From NCBI GenBank assembly GCA_022495995.1, contig JAFEMH010002495.1, positions 248,001 to 312,000 of the forward strand: a stretch of DNA of 64,000 nt, in the 5' to 3' direction. Position numbers and translations under genes: made by a program. Origin of the DNA: Adenophora triphylla var. japonica. Taxonomy: Eukaryota; Streptophyta; Magnoliopsida; Asterales; Campanulaceae. The notes under the pieces are model-generated. The model had not been told where the DNA came from and did not search any database. It was given only the letters and a program-made list of their open reading frames with translations. Positions 46,523 through 58,652 of the stretch are shown here, in pieces. How positions within the stretch are numbered: position 1 is the stretch's first letter; the number at the start of each line of letters is the position of its first letter.

Positions 46523-46944
46523 GTGTTCATGACCAATAAAAATCAGCATAAAACAACCCTAAATATTGCATTACATTTCTTAAGAGAAAATAGAAGGAAT
46601 ACATATTTTGATTTACAATGTTCCTGGCCAAATATTGTATGCTCTTGTGCGTTCAACTTCTCCACCACTGAATTATTGGTTCCACTGATCGTGATAAATA
46701 TTTTATGAACAATAACTTTGCCTTCGCATGATCAATATTTTCTTAGTTCGGAGTTACAAAGTATTTCTCAATATTCCTGGCCAAACAATAAATTATCCAT
46801 ATTGCACCAGAAATCTCACTACATATCCAAGTCAAGGCTTAATGATCCCAAACTAATTATCCTCAATGGTATACAATTTAACAATGGCCGTTGGGCAACA
46901 AAAAAAAGAAAGAAAAGAGAGTATGAGAAAAACTAAAAGAATGA
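46523..46944. repeat. local duplicate, copy 2 (pair of 44835-45697)
   Basis: Shares both ends with copy 1 and carries scattered substitutions. Confidence 0.8.
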
Positions 46945-47544
46945 ACATACATTGATACAAACATAAAGAGAGGTAGGTCGGGTTCGGGAGGAAAACGGAG
47001 TGGCAGAGCCTACCTCCCCCCCCCCTCTTGCCCATTTATTTCTCTGCAATTAGTCACCAAACAATTGTGGCGTAACACTTGACGCTTCTAGGTTTGATGT
47101 TGCATTCTCTGATTTACCCTCACTCCCTTAACACACAAACATGCGAAAGAAAATGGTTGACATAATAACATTTTAGATGTTGCAATTCAGGAACTTGTGT
47201 CAAACAATGAGGATCTGTAGTGCTTTTTTTAACATGCGAAAGAAAGTATGGGAAGGTGGATGAGTTAGGTTATTTCATGCCTTCGGATCAGGTTTGAGTC
47301 TATTATTAAATGCTTTTTTGCCTTTTTAATTTGGGCTACTTATTAAATTACTTTTCAATTTAGTCCATTTGTTAAAATAATTGTACCAATATATATAACA
47401 TGTTTACTTTTTAATTTCTCTTTCTTTTGTCGGTCCTTCATTGTTCTCTTTATTAAAACATTATATGATTATCTATAAATAAAAACTAATCAATTAAAAT
47501 TTTATATTTTAATCTCATAAAAATAATTATAATTTGTTGTTGTT

Positions 47545-47545
<1 letters not shown>
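46945..47545. other. AT-rich spacer, no gene seen
   Basis: No recognisable frames or repeats beyond a short C10 run near 47016. Confidence 0.4.
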
Positions 47546-47576
<31 letters not shown>

Positions 47577-47775
47577 AGGCTTGCCCACCTCAAGGCAAGC
47601 CCATTTTTGTAAGTCAATTCACTAATAAGTCCATCAATTCACTGAAATTCCCTTAAAATCCCCACCCCAGAAGCGCCTAATATTAACTAGGGAGGGATAA
47701 ACATCCACTCTAACTCCTGGGGGGAGTCGAACCCAGGACCTCCGTGTTGGTGTCCCAGTGCTCTGGCCATCAGGT
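47546..47775 (-). mobile_element. tRNA-derived SINE with poly(A) tail
   Basis: On the minus strand: A-box-like TGGCCAGAGCACTGG (47770-47756), B box GGTTCGACTCC (47733-47723), a body ending GGGCTTGCCTTGAGG and TGGGCAAGCCTC, and a 30-nt poly(A) (T run at 47546-47575). No convincing TSD found. Confidence 0.75.
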
Positions 47776-48368
47776 TTGTATCATACTCAACTAGAAAACA
47801 ATTAAAATATGAAGAAATCACTCTCAAGTCTCGACTGATTGACAGAGAAAACCAAAACAATTTTACACGAACGATCTTCAAATCAACCTCAGATGTAAAT
47901 CTCATAGGTAAAACCTATCGCTGCTCTGGCCTTGTTTCAGCTTCGCCGTTGTCGCCACCGGCATAGATCTCGTAGGTTAAACCCTAACCCTATGTTTCTA
48001 CATACATTGTGCACTTATGCTTCAATATCTATTTCAGAATATCAATTTGATATGAAACTAGATCTGATTTCAAATTATGTTCCTAGAAATTTTACATTAA
48101 ATTTTTGTGATTCCTAAGCTCTGTCCAACGTCAATTTTCTATTGTGTTTGGATGTTATATTGATTCAGTATAAATTGCTTGGAATGATTTTCACCCAATA
48201 TATGGAGCGTTCAAATTTTGACTTCTTTCTCATTGAATTGAATTGCTGGAGAGAAATCTAGTTGGATATACTGAATAATCTGGTCAATTGATTCCGATCG
48301 TATTTGCATCATTTGCTAAAGAAGTTACTTTGTGCATTGTTCATTGATCAAATAGAGTAATTTTACCA
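47776..48368. other. spacer, no gene recognised
   Basis: Weak similarity to a leader (TAGGTTAAACCCTAACCC near 47973) but no assignable exon. Confidence 0.35.
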
Positions 48369-48470
48369 GGCGTTCTTCCCTCTCGAATGTATAAATGGAT
48401 GACATTTGGAGAGGTGGAAACTGTTCGATCAGCAATAGATTCTGAACTGCACTATCACGGAATAGCAAAG
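48369..48470 (+). pseudogene. long-chain acyl-CoA synthetase-like exon fragment
   Basis: After an ACCAG acceptor the frame reads MYKWMTFGEVETVRSAIDSE then LHYHGIAK. This resembles the YKWMTYGEAGTARSAIGSGL segment of peroxisomal plant long-chain acyl-CoA synthetases, which activate fatty acids for beta-oxidation. The exon end is followed by GCAAGTG, so the donor would be the rare GC type. No neighbouring exons were recognised; treat as an isolated relic. Confidence 0.5.
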
Positions 48471-49729
48471 GCAAGTGAAATACTTGATTTATTTCTCGAA
48501 ACCCTCTTTTCTCATATAAACTGTTGGTGTTTTATACCTATTTGAATAGTATATAAGCATAATTATTAAGTTTGTCATCCGTTTAAACTTGCATGACTCA
48601 TTTTTGTTTCTGATTGGAGTCCCTACTTTTATGTGGGATAAATTATCTTACAAAGTATATAGCAAACAATGTGATTGACTTGAGTTCATGTCTTACCAGT
48701 AATGACATCATTGGTATGCTTGTTTTTGTTGTCCCCTGAAACTACCATGTCTTAACAGTAATTTTTCAGTTTATGAATGTTTGTTTATATAGGGTCCCTT
48801 TGTGCCACAGTTTATTAGACATCTTCTGTAGGAGTGCATTTTTTAATTTTATTTTTTGGTACGCTCTTCCAATTTTTGCAAGCCAATTTGCGAAAATTGG
48901 ATGTTTGTTTTTGGATGTCTTAACATTAATGACATCATTAGTACGCTCTTCAAATTTTTGCAAGCCAATTTGCAGCTTGATAACATTCTCTACGCTCAAA
49001 ATTAATATGACAATCCCAATGTTTTCTTATAAGCACTCGGCAGTCCTCAATGATATTTCCAGCAAGATGGAAGTTGGTATCAGCTGTTTGGATTAGACCA
49101 ACACCATCTTTGAGTCAGTTTCCTGTTGGACTTTTAAATCTCTCATGCTCCATGCAAGTTTCTTTCCTTTCTCAAATGGCTTTGAGTCCGGCCTGCAATA
49201 TAGAGCATATTTCAATCCCTCCTGTGAAGCCTACCAACCATTGACTTCATCATTTCTGAACAACTCGCAAATGGCACGGCACCCTGCTTTCAGTTTCTTG
49301 ACTCGTTGAGTTGATGTGAACTCCTTATTGATGTGTAGTTATGTATACCTGAATATGCAGTTCTTTATACCTGGAAATGCTGTATAGTTATTTCCACTAC
49401 TTGCCAACTCCTTGTGCTGCTTTCAATTAGAATCGTAGGGGTAAAAAAATAAATTGAAAATGATGATTAGTCAATTGACCATTCAAACATATTAACAACA
49501 TATTCTCATGTCCAAATTTACCCGTAATTAACTCCACTTCTTACAAAATTAATACTCAGCCTTCCCTTCTCCCTCATCCTCATTTATCCAATCTCCTCAT
49601 TTTCACAAGGGTAATTTTGAAAGTTGAATGACTCTAAACCCTCTATTCTATTAATGAGTATCTTTATGGAACAAATAAAAATAGAAAATAGGACTCCCAT
49701 TATTGGACGGAGGGAGTATAAGACTATTA
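48471..49729. other. spacer with short repeats, no gene recognised
   Basis: Contains a direct repeat of TTTTTGCAAGCCAATTTGC (near 48873 and 48954) and one Stowaway-like end (GGACGGAGGGAGTA near 49706). No assignable frame. Confidence 0.4.
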
Positions 49730-49734
49730 GTTAT

Positions 49735-50260
49735 ATGCGTACACATGTTTTGATCACTAAAGAAATCATGTTTTTGCAATGTCCTCATTATTGAAGTTTT
49801 TTTTTTTTTTTTTTTTTTTTTTTTGCGATGTCCTCATTTAAGTACACGATTTCTGCAGTGTCCTCACTCCGTAAACGAAGAATTCAATTTTTTTATCGGC
49901 GGAAGGGCACATGCTATCACGTGACTAACAACCATTATAAACTTAACTTTTCGTCATTGAAAATTCATCAGAAAATGGTGTTTTTTTTATACGAATTTGA
50001 AGAAATGGAAATGAAATAGTGTGGTCTTTTTGATAGTCCATGGTTGTCTTTGATCTGAAAAGCTAAATTTATAACGGATGTTAGTCACGTTATAGCATGT
50101 GTCCCTCTGCCGTTAAAAAATTGACGTCTCCGTTTACGGAGTTAGGTTATTGCAAAAATCGTGTACTTGAATGAGGACATTGAAAAAAAAACTTCAATGA
50201 GGACGTTCAAAACCATAATTTCTTTTGTAACCAAAATGTGGTTTTTGCCTTATAGGATCC
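49735..50260. mobile_element. long-terminal-inverted-repeat (foldback) MITE
   Basis: The left arm (GTCCTCATT...AAGTACACGATTT, CCTCACTCCGTAAACG, CACATGCTATCACGTGACTA) is matched in reverse complement by the right arm over roughly 170 bp or more. A 31-nt T run near the left tip pairs with a shorter A run on the right. The loop is about 150 bp. Arms are imperfect; exact tips and TSD are uncertain. No transposase. Confidence 0.75.
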
Positions 50261-50516
50261 ACGCCAGTGTAACTACCGTATACTCCATCCCAAAATGAAT
50301 GCCCAAAACACTTTTAAATTTGCTCTTGAAAAATGTAAGAAAGATATAGAAAATCATAAATTTAAAAATTATGAGGGTCCAATGAGGGAGAACAAAAATA
50401 AGAAAAATCAAGACCCATAAAAAAACATTATGATACAAACACACCTATAAATGGATCATTCAGTCAAGAGTCACATTAAATATCATCAACCACATTATTA
50501 AATATAAGGACCATAT

Positions 50517-52240
50517 TTTGACCTGAGTTCAAATAATTTTGAGGGCCCGATACCATTGTTTCCTTCTACTTCCGTGTCGATAAATCTTTCAAGGAATAAA
50601 TTTGCTGGGAATCTCGATTTCTTGTGCCAATTAAGTGATGCGGCCTTGTACATTCTTGACATCTCATACAATTTACTAACCGGAGGGCTTCCTGATTGTT
50701 TGGGGAAACTAGAAGAACTGACTGTTGTTAACTTAGCGCACAACAGACTTTCTAGGGAAATCCCTTTTTCTATTGGATCCTTATTTCGCTTGAAATCATT
50801 ATACTTGTACAACAGTAGCTTTGAAGGGGAGCTTCCTCTGTCCTTGTCAAATTGTGAACGGTTGATCTTCTTGGATGTTGGAGTGAACAAGTTAACCGGA
50901 AATGTACCTGCTTGGATTGGGGGAATATATCGCAGCTCCACGTTCTCCGTCTGCGATCAAATAAATTTAATGGGACCATCCCTTTAAATTTATGTCAGTT
51001 AAATGAACTTCAAGTCTTAAACCTTTCTCAAAACAACTTACACGAAACCATTCCTCCATGTTTAAACAATCTCAGTGCCATGGTTCAGAAAGGAATTGAA
51101 CTTAATAATCAACTTTATGATATATATGCGGCTAACGAAATCTATATTGACTATTCAATGATAGGATGGTAAGGTAGAGAGCTTGAATTTGGAAATAATT
51201 TGAGACTATTGAAGCTCATTGATTTCTCAAGCAATAACTTGAGTAGAGAAATTCCTAATGAAATAACACAGCTATTTGAGTTGGTAGCTCTGAACTTATC
51301 TAGAAATGCATTGCAGGGTAAGGTTCCCCAACAGATTGGTCAGCTGAAGTCTAGAGGCTCTTTATTTATCTAGAAACGGGTTTTCTGGTAAGTTACCTGT
51401 ATTTGTCTCAGCTGAATTCCTTAAACTATCTAGACCTATCGTACAACAAGTTTTCTGGAAAATTACCATCAGGCACTCAACTCCAAAGCTTTGATTCGTC
51501 CATGTTTATTGGTAATGTTGGACTTTGTGGGCTTCCACTTGCATCAAAATGCCTTGGACACATACCTTGACATGTGTGTTTGGAAACTGTGAAGTACGCA
51601 AGGTTTCCAGTGTTTCATCACCAGGTTTGCGACGGGGCACACTCAAGATGAGGGCAGCTTGATTCCAAGTAGCAGCTGTTGATGTAATGCGATAACCACT
51701 GTCCCACCGTTTATGGATGTCCTCACTTGGATAAAGAAAATCAAGCTCCACTTTCCACTTTCCAAAATTTAGTTTTGCAACAATAAAGTGACTAGTGAAA
51801 AAGATTTGGTAAAAAACATTTAGGGACAAAGTTCTTTCCAAAAATGACATTTATTTTGGGACAAAAATTCTTGAAAATTGACATTCATTTCTAGAATAAA
51901 TTTCTTCTAGGTATTATTTTTCTAACATAAAAATTTCAGACACTGGTGTCACCTAATTGTAACCCTCGCTCATCAAAAAGGCAAGCTAGAAGATTCATGC
52001 GAGATTTTTTGGATTATTGCTCAGTCGCACTGGTAATGAGGAATTCAAAAGGGCAGCAATACAAATTTGAATAATGGTTCAGGTTTCATTACTGGATTCT
52101 GGGGTATATGTGGTGCTTTTCTTCTCAATTGTCGTGGTCGACATTCCTTTTTCCACTTCACGGATAACTTGACCGACTAGTTCTATGTGAAAAGGGCAGC
52201 ACGCAATTTCTGAAGGTAATACCAACTAATTATACTATGT
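50517..52240 (+). pseudogene. LRR receptor-like protein, broken C-terminal copy
   Basis: Colinear with 60497-61556 and then 61641-61790 of the intact RLP. It starts abruptly at GACCTGAGTTCAAATAATT, so signal peptide and first two thirds of the LRRs are missing. Lesions: an indel near 50920 shifts the frame (GGGGGAATATATCG against AGGGAGAATATATCG), a CAA to TAA stop at 51170, an indel near 51353-51360, and about 520 bp of foreign DNA after ATGCCTTGG at 51556 that includes a kinase-gene exon in reverse. The membrane segment and tail resume at about 52074 (TTCAGGTTTCATTACTGG) with a further premature TAG. Similarity continues into the 3' flank to about 52320. Confidence 0.9.
51566..51751 (-). 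pseudogene. MUT9-like kinase (casein kinase 1-like) exon embedded in the RLP copy
   Basis: Reads leftward: VELDFLYPSEDIHKRWDSGY, RITSTAATWNQAALILSVP, RRKPGDETLETLRTSQFPN then THVK|GTATGTG with an intact donor. This is the penultimate C-terminal exon type of plant MUT9-like/EL1-like protein kinases, nuclear casein kinase 1 relatives that phosphorylate histone H3 and photoreceptors. It is open throughout. The acceptor side (51752 upward) looks rearranged by a GGAAAGT repeat. The same exon type is missing from the kinase fragment at 62405-63917. Confidence 0.8.
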
Positions 52241-52740
52241 TATCTTGTTATTACTATATATTATTGCTTACATTTACAAACATCTATGGAGTTTGGCCTA
52301 ATGCTTCTTAATTTGATGATGTTGGAAGGTTGGATATATGTGTCCAAGAATCGAAAGCGGAATGTTGTTGTTCTTACGTGTGAGAAGGAGAAAGAAACTT
52401 GTAAGATGGCTTGCTGTTTGCTTGGTAAACAATTTGCATATTATTTCACAATATTTTTTTGATACACGCCCCGAAGCAATGGGAAAAAATATTTCGAAAT
52501 TCCAAGCACCCCTATTTCTTATGACTCTAAAACTTGGAAATCAAGTCAAACACTTTTAAAAATAAACATAATAATCTAAAATATCACTAAAGTATAAATC
52601 TATTTTTAAATATATAATTACTGGCCATCTAAATATAAATCCGAAAAATATATGATGGAGTAAAAACCCACTTAGTAATAAAAACTTCGCTAGTGCACGA
52701 GGGTCGAATGCACAGGAACTTGTGTTTTTAAATTAGAAAA

Positions 52741-53290
52741 ATTAGAAGTTGTTGTTTAGTGATGGTTGATTTATTAACTTATTCAAATTTTGTGCATTCA
52801 TTTGAGGTCTAGATATTTTGAGAAATAGTTATTTATTTTGAAACGGGGTAGTATTAATTTTAAAAATTAGCCATGTTTTGGGACCATATGTTGTGATAAT
52901 GAATCGTTAATATTTATTTCTAATTACTTGAATTCTTATTATGTATTATAGCTATTTATAGTTTATAGTGTACATTATGGACTAAAATGTTAAGTCATAG
53001 GAAAGACTCATTAACTTTATCAATGTTTTATTACTACTTGGACCATATATATATATATACTTCCTCCGTCCCATTAGTAATGGGAAATTTACTGTAGATA
53101 CGGGAATTAAGGAAAAGTGAATTATAGTGGAGGAAATAGTGAATTATAATGGTGTTGTGAGTATTAAAATAATGTAGGAGAGAGAATGAGTGGAGGGAAT
53201 AGTAAAGATTCCTTTCCATTTTAGGAAGTTTGTGGTTTGTAATGGGACGACCAAAAAGGAAAGTTTGTGGTTTGTAATGGGACGGAGGGA

Positions 53291-53348
<58 letters not shown>

Positions 53349-53673
53349 GTGTAGGACCCATGCTATTGAAACAAGCAGAGAAAAGATGATGTTAATTGTC
53401 TACCTAATAATTCAGTCAAGAGTCATTGCATATAATAAATCATAAAATTAAAGTGAATATGGAAAAATATAGGTTAGCTTTAGGGATCTGATAGTAGATT
53501 AGTCAATAAAGGGAGAGATAATGGGTTGGTTAAAAGAATGAATGGAATTTGATGATTGACTTCTGCTCAAGTCTTTGTAAATTTTAGCGACTTTTGACTC
53601 ACCTTTTTTTTATGCATTTTGTGGGACTCGGAACCTTCGGTTCAAAATATTGTATCTACTATTATTTGTTTTG
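52741..53673. repeat. duplicated AT-rich module, copy 1 (pair of 54588-55226)
   Basis: Shares ATTAGAAGTTGTTGTTTAGT through TTCAAAATATTGTA with copy 2. Longer because of the MITE and (TA)n at 53058-53343. Confidence 0.85.
53058..53293. mobile_element. Stowaway-like MITE
   Basis: Terminal inverted repeats CTTCCTCCGTCCCATTA / TAATGGGACGGAGGGAG with TA borders; TTTGTGGTTTGTAATGGGAC occurs twice at the right end. The duplicate module at about 54893-54915 lacks it, giving an empty site. A (TA)n run follows (53292-53343). Confidence 0.85.
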
Positions 53674-54400
53674 ACATCATCACCATCCTTTTTATAAATT
53701 TTGCATTCAATTTTTTATTTACAATTTCAGTTATTTAAAAATAAAATATAGTAATAATATAATGTACTAAATTGCAAAAAATATAGTAATAATATAATGT
53801 ACTAATTTGTTTTGACTTTGAATTTGTTTATGGCGGGTGGTGGCGGTAGTGGCGGCTTTATTGTGGACCGGCAGTAACATTGCAAAATTCCGGCAAAATG
53901 GGATTTTGATTTTAACCAAAATTTTGGTAAATAAGTAATTTGAATATTTAATTGTTCAATTAATAATTTGAAAGACATCTTTGCCCTCAAAAAATCATTT
54001 CCATCTCACATGCTATGCTATGGGTTCCGTCCATCCAAAATTGCTTTGGATTGCAACAAGTTGCGAATATAATGTACTAAATTGCAAAGAATAAAACTTT
54101 AGATCCGATATTACAACTTCGTATGAACTTAGTGGTAGTAAGTACAATTTCCCCGCAACATTCGTACTCTTGTTTTTGTTTTCCCGAAACTACAATGTTT
54201 TAATAATAATTTTTCAATTTTGACAGAGAAAAAGAGTTGGTTGTGGGTTCAACTCTCACTAAAGTTAAATCAAAATCTTTCGGTTTTCAATTTTGACTGA
54301 GAAAAAGAGTCGGTCATCGGTTAAACTCTAAACAAAGACATTTATTTTTAAATAGATTGTCAAAGGGAGGATAGGACCGGCCGACGGAGTTGCCGCAATA
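53674..54400. other. AT-rich spacer, no gene seen
   Basis: Only low-complexity frames; GAGAAAAAGAGT..GGTC occurs twice near 54225 and 54299. Confidence 0.4.
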
Positions 54401-54582
54401 ATTGCAGGCCGAAGGCGGTCGGAGGAAGCAATGATCAACGGCGGCAGCCGACGACTGTTGGAGGCAGTGAGAGAAGGGGAAGGAATGTATAATAAGGTTT
54501 GAGAAGGTGGGGTTAGTTTTGTTATTTATAATTATTATAAAGAGAATAAGATATTCTATCGGGTTTTTCATTTCAAACCCGG
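54401..54582. repeat. second duplicated module, copy 1 (pair of 55419-55620)
   Basis: ATTGCAGGCCGAAGGCGGTC through GGTTTTTCATTTCAAACCC. Confidence 0.8.
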
Positions 54583-54587
54583 TGTGA

Positions 54588-55226
54588 ATTAGAAGTTGTT
54601 GTTTAGTGACGGAAGATTTATTAACTTATTCAAATTTTGAGCATTCATTTGAGGTCTAGATTTTTTGAGAAATAGTTATTTCTTTTGAAACGGAGGTAGT
54701 ATTAATTTTAAAAATTAGCCATGTTTTTGGACCATATGTTGTAATAAAGACTCGTTAATATTTATTTCTAATAACTTGAATTCTTATTATGTATTTTATA
54801 GCTATTTATAGTCTATAGTGTACATTATGGACTAAAATGTAAGTCATAGGAAAGACTCTTTAAATTTATCAATGTTTTATTACTACTTGGACCATTATAT
54901 ATTAAAAAAAAAATAGTGTAGGACCCATGCTATTGAAACAAGCAGAGAAAAGATGATGTTAATTGTGTACCTAATAATTCAGTCAAGAGTCATTGGATAT
55001 AATAAATCATAAAATTAAAGTGATTATGGAAAAATTAAAGATGATGGTAGATTAGTCAATAAAGGGAGAGATAATGGGTTGGTTAAAAGAACGAAAGGAA
55101 ATTTGATGATTAACTTCTGATCAAGTCTTTGTAAATTTTCGCGACTTTTGACTCACTTTTTTTATGCATTTTGTGGGACTCGAAACCTTCGGTTCAAAAT
55201 ATTGTAACTACTGTTATTTGTTTTGA
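54588..55226. repeat. duplicated AT-rich module, copy 2 (pair of 52741-53673)
   Basis: Same module without the MITE. Confidence 0.85.
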
Positions 55227-55418
55227 AAATCAATGAGTAACTATTGTGTTATTTTGGCTAAACAACTATTTTGTCAATGAACTCTAAGTCAATTACCAAT
55301 ATTTTCACTGTTTTTTTTATTGTTCTCACTAATATATTTCTCTTTTTTAATGCCAAATTGTTTCTTGCGGTTCATTCATCACTAATGCAATTCTTTAATT
55401 TTTATAAATAAGATTTTA

Positions 55419-55620
55419 ATTGCAGGCTGAAGGTGGTCGGAGGAAGAAATGGTCAACGGCGGTAGCCGACGACTGTTGTCAGCAGCAGTTGTAGGTAGTG
55501 AGAGAAGGGGAAGGAATGTATAATAACTAATAAGGTTTGAGAAGGTGGGGTTAGTTTTGTCATTTATAATTATTATAAAGAGAATAAGATATTCTGTCGG
55601 GTTTTTCATTTCAAACCCAG
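55419..55620. repeat. second duplicated module, copy 2 (pair of 54401-54582)
   Basis: Same GC-richer patch and AT tail; one 7-bp repeat (ATAACTA) differs. Confidence 0.8.
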
Positions 55621-55805
55621 TAACACTAAAATAAAAATAATATTGTAATATTTTTATTGATAATTTCTCATGTCTCAAAGATTTATTGATAAAAACCCCT
55701 TCATCTTATTTCAAAGTATTTTTTTTAAAAGAACTACCCGTAGTAACAAAAACGTTCTAATTACAACTAAAATCCTAATACAAGTGTTAGAAACTTATGG
55801 AACAG

Positions 55806-58006
55806 ACAACAACAACAACAACAACAAAGCCTTAGTCCCAAAATAATTTGGGGTCGGCTAACATGAATCCTCATATGTTATCGTGAAATAAATAAATAAA
55901 AAAAATTAAATTAAATTAAATTAAAAAAAAAATAAATAAAAAATAAATAAAAATAAAAAAATAAAAAATAAAATAAAAAAATAAAAAAAATAAAAATAAA
56001 AAATCAACCCCCCACATGAATTTTTGCCCTCCACTCCGGCCTCTTCAACACCATACTTTCATCCACACCAAGTAAATTCATATCATTTTCAATTACTCTA
56101 ATCCAAGTTTGTTTGGGTCTTCCCCTACCCCTCGCCATTTTATCATTTCTCCACTGTTCCGGCCTCCTAACCGGTGCATCACTCGGTCTCCTTCTCACAT
56201 GTCCAAACCACCGTAGACGATTTTCCCTCATTTTATCCTCAATGGGCGCAACTCCTACTTTACCTCTGATCACCTCATTCCCCAACCGATCCTTTCTTGT
56301 ATGACCGCACATCCATCGAAGCATACGCATCTCCGCCACATTCATCTTATGCACGTGACACTGTTTCACGGCCCAACATTCGGTGCCGTAAAGCAATGCC
56401 GGCCTAATTGCCGTGCGGTAGAATTTTCCCTTTAATCTATTGGGCATGCCGCGATCACATAGAAACCCTGTAGCACTCTTCCACTTCAACCAACCGCTTT
56501 AATCCTATGAGCCACATCTCCATCTAATTCTCCATCCTTTTTGGATAATGGATCCAAGATAGCGAAAAACTCGAAGCTTGGATAATATTTCCATCAAATG
56601 TGACCGCCCTGCCTCCCTACTTCCAACTCTCGCTAAACTTACACTCCAAATATTCGGTCTTGTTTCGCTAATCGAAAACCTCGAGATTCCAAAGTGTGTC
56701 TCCACAACTCCAATTTACTTTCAACACCCTCTCTTGTCTCATCAATCGCACAATATCATCTCGCGAACAACATACACTTTGGTATATCATCTTGGGTGAC
56801 CTCGTCAATTCGTCCATTATCAAAGCAAAAAGAAAGGGGCTAAGTGCGGAACCTTGATGCACTCCAATCTTTATAGGGAACTCTTCGCCTTTCCAACACT
56901 AGTACGTACACAAGTACTAACTCCATTATACATGTTCTTGATAATATCAATATATTTCTTTGAAACACCCTTCTTTGCTAATGCCCACCAAAGTACCTCT
57001 CTTGGCACTTTATCATATGCCTTCTCCAAATCAATGAAAACCATATGCAAATCTTTCTTTTGATCCCGATATTTCTCCATGGTTTGTCTCATAAGATATA
57101 TTGCCTCCATAGTCGATCTTCCCGGCATAAACCCAAATTGGTTATCCGAAATATCCACAATTTTTCTCGGCCTTTGTGCAATCACTCTTTCCCAAAGTTT
57201 CATAGTATGGCTCATTAGTTTGATCCCCGATAGTTGGCACAATCTTGGACATCACCTTTATTCTTATACAAAGGGATCGTAGTACTCTTCCGCCACTCCA
57301 ATGGCATTGTGTTAACTCTCCATATCTTGTTAAATAGCGTTGTTAACCAATCTACTCCCCTCTCCCCGAAACATCTCCAAACCTCGGTGGTATACCATCC
57401 GGTCCTACGGCTTTCTTCAATCTCATCTTTTTCATTGCCATTTCCACTTCACTCTTTCGAATTCTCCGCATAAAATCTCGATTAACCATACTCGAAGAGA
57501 TATTTAAATCTCCAATATCCTGCTCTTGACCGCCATTGAACAAGTTATCAAAGTACGAACTCCATCTATCTTTTATCTCTTTATCCCCAACTAAAACTCT
57601 TTGGTCTACATCCTTCACACATTTAACCGTCCCAATATCTCGTGTCCTCTTATCCCTCATACGAGCGAGTCTGTAGATGTCCTTTTCCCCTTCTTTTGTA
57701 TCCAACTTATCATAAAGTTTCTGATTCACCTTTGCTCTTGCGTCTCTTACTGCTTTCTTAGCATCTCTTCTAGCTTTCTTATACTTCTCATAGTTCTCGT
57801 CGCTCCTACATTTTCCCAATAATTTGTAGCATTCTCGCTTGCCCTTTATTGCTTGTTTTACTTCCTCGTTCCACCATGATGTGTCCTTACTTGGTGGCCC
57901 ATTTCCTCTAGATTCTCCAAGGACTTCTTTCGCCACCTCCTTTATGGTATGTACCATCTTAGTCCAAGTCGAATCTATATCCATATCCTCCATATTATCC
58001 ATACTA
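55806..58006 (-). mobile_element. RTE-clade LINE, 5'-truncated
   Basis: Reads leftward. Pieces of one reverse transcriptase ORF lie at 58002-57352 (KAVGPDGIPP), 57242-56871 (NQFGFMPGRSTMEAIYLMRQ, FIDLEKAYDKVPREVLW), 56862-56668 (HQGSALSPFLFALIMDEL) and 56489-56004 (LLYGTECWAVK, RWFGHVRRR, the conserved plant RTE C-terminus). They are in different frames. The apurinic endonuclease domain expected upstream is missing. The 3' end has an A/T-rich stretch (GGGGTCGGCTAAC on the plus strand near 55850) and a (TTG)n tail at 55806-55830, typical of plant RTE. No TSD was recognised. Confidence 0.85.
56004..58002 (-). pseudogene. RTE reverse transcriptase, frame-broken
   Basis: RT of target-primed retrotransposition. 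Fingers and palm motifs (GPDGIPP; FIDLEKAYD with the first catalytic Asp; SPFLFALIMDEL) and the C-terminal RRPSDAPVRRPEQWR region are present. The YxDD box region lies between 56862 and 56489 but is disrupted. At least three frame changes and a stop, so it is inactive. Confidence 0.8.
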
Positions 58007-58652
58007 TAACATTAAAACAAAAATTAATTAATTTATTTTTAGTTATTTAATTTAACTCATTACTTAATTATAATTGATTAGTGTAGAATAATTATCCTTC
58101 CACATTAAATTAATAGATGTCCTCTTACCATTATAACCTCCTAATTTATTTATTTTTAGTTATTTAATTTAACAAATTTATATGTCTCAAGTAAAATTTA
58201 ATTGCACATACAATAATTAATTAATTTTAAATGTTTACCTATTTGTATTAATTATTCTCCTCTTGCAATTACTCCTTTCCTAATTAATTTATTTTAAACA
58301 TTCATCTTAACCAATTTACGTTGCAATAAAATTCAATCCTAAAATTTTTAAGAAAATAAATACTCAATCATAGAGGTTAATGTTGTATCAATTCAGTATA
58401 TAACATTTAAAGTTTACTCTATAAAATGTCTAGCTATATAAATAATAAATATAAACAAGCCAACAATTGTAGTACTAAGTTTTTTCATTTTAAACATCTG
58501 GGAATAATTTTTGTTTCTCAATTTAAACTATATTTCAGATGTTTTCTTCTTCTCTTTTTTTTTTTTTTTTTTTTTTTTCCAAGAGACTTCAAATTTCATA
58601 TACCACAAAATTAAATGAAGACCATATTTTCTTTTGAGTAAAGTTGTCTATA
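58007..58652. other. AT-rich spacer between LINE and RLP promoter
   Basis: Contains a 24-nt T run near 58555-58578. No gene seen. Confidence 0.5.

Noticed and set aside
47723..47770. tRNA gene candidate with A and B boxes
   Set aside because: It cannot fold as a full cloverleaf and leads into a SINE body with poly(A), so it is a tRNA-derived SINE head.
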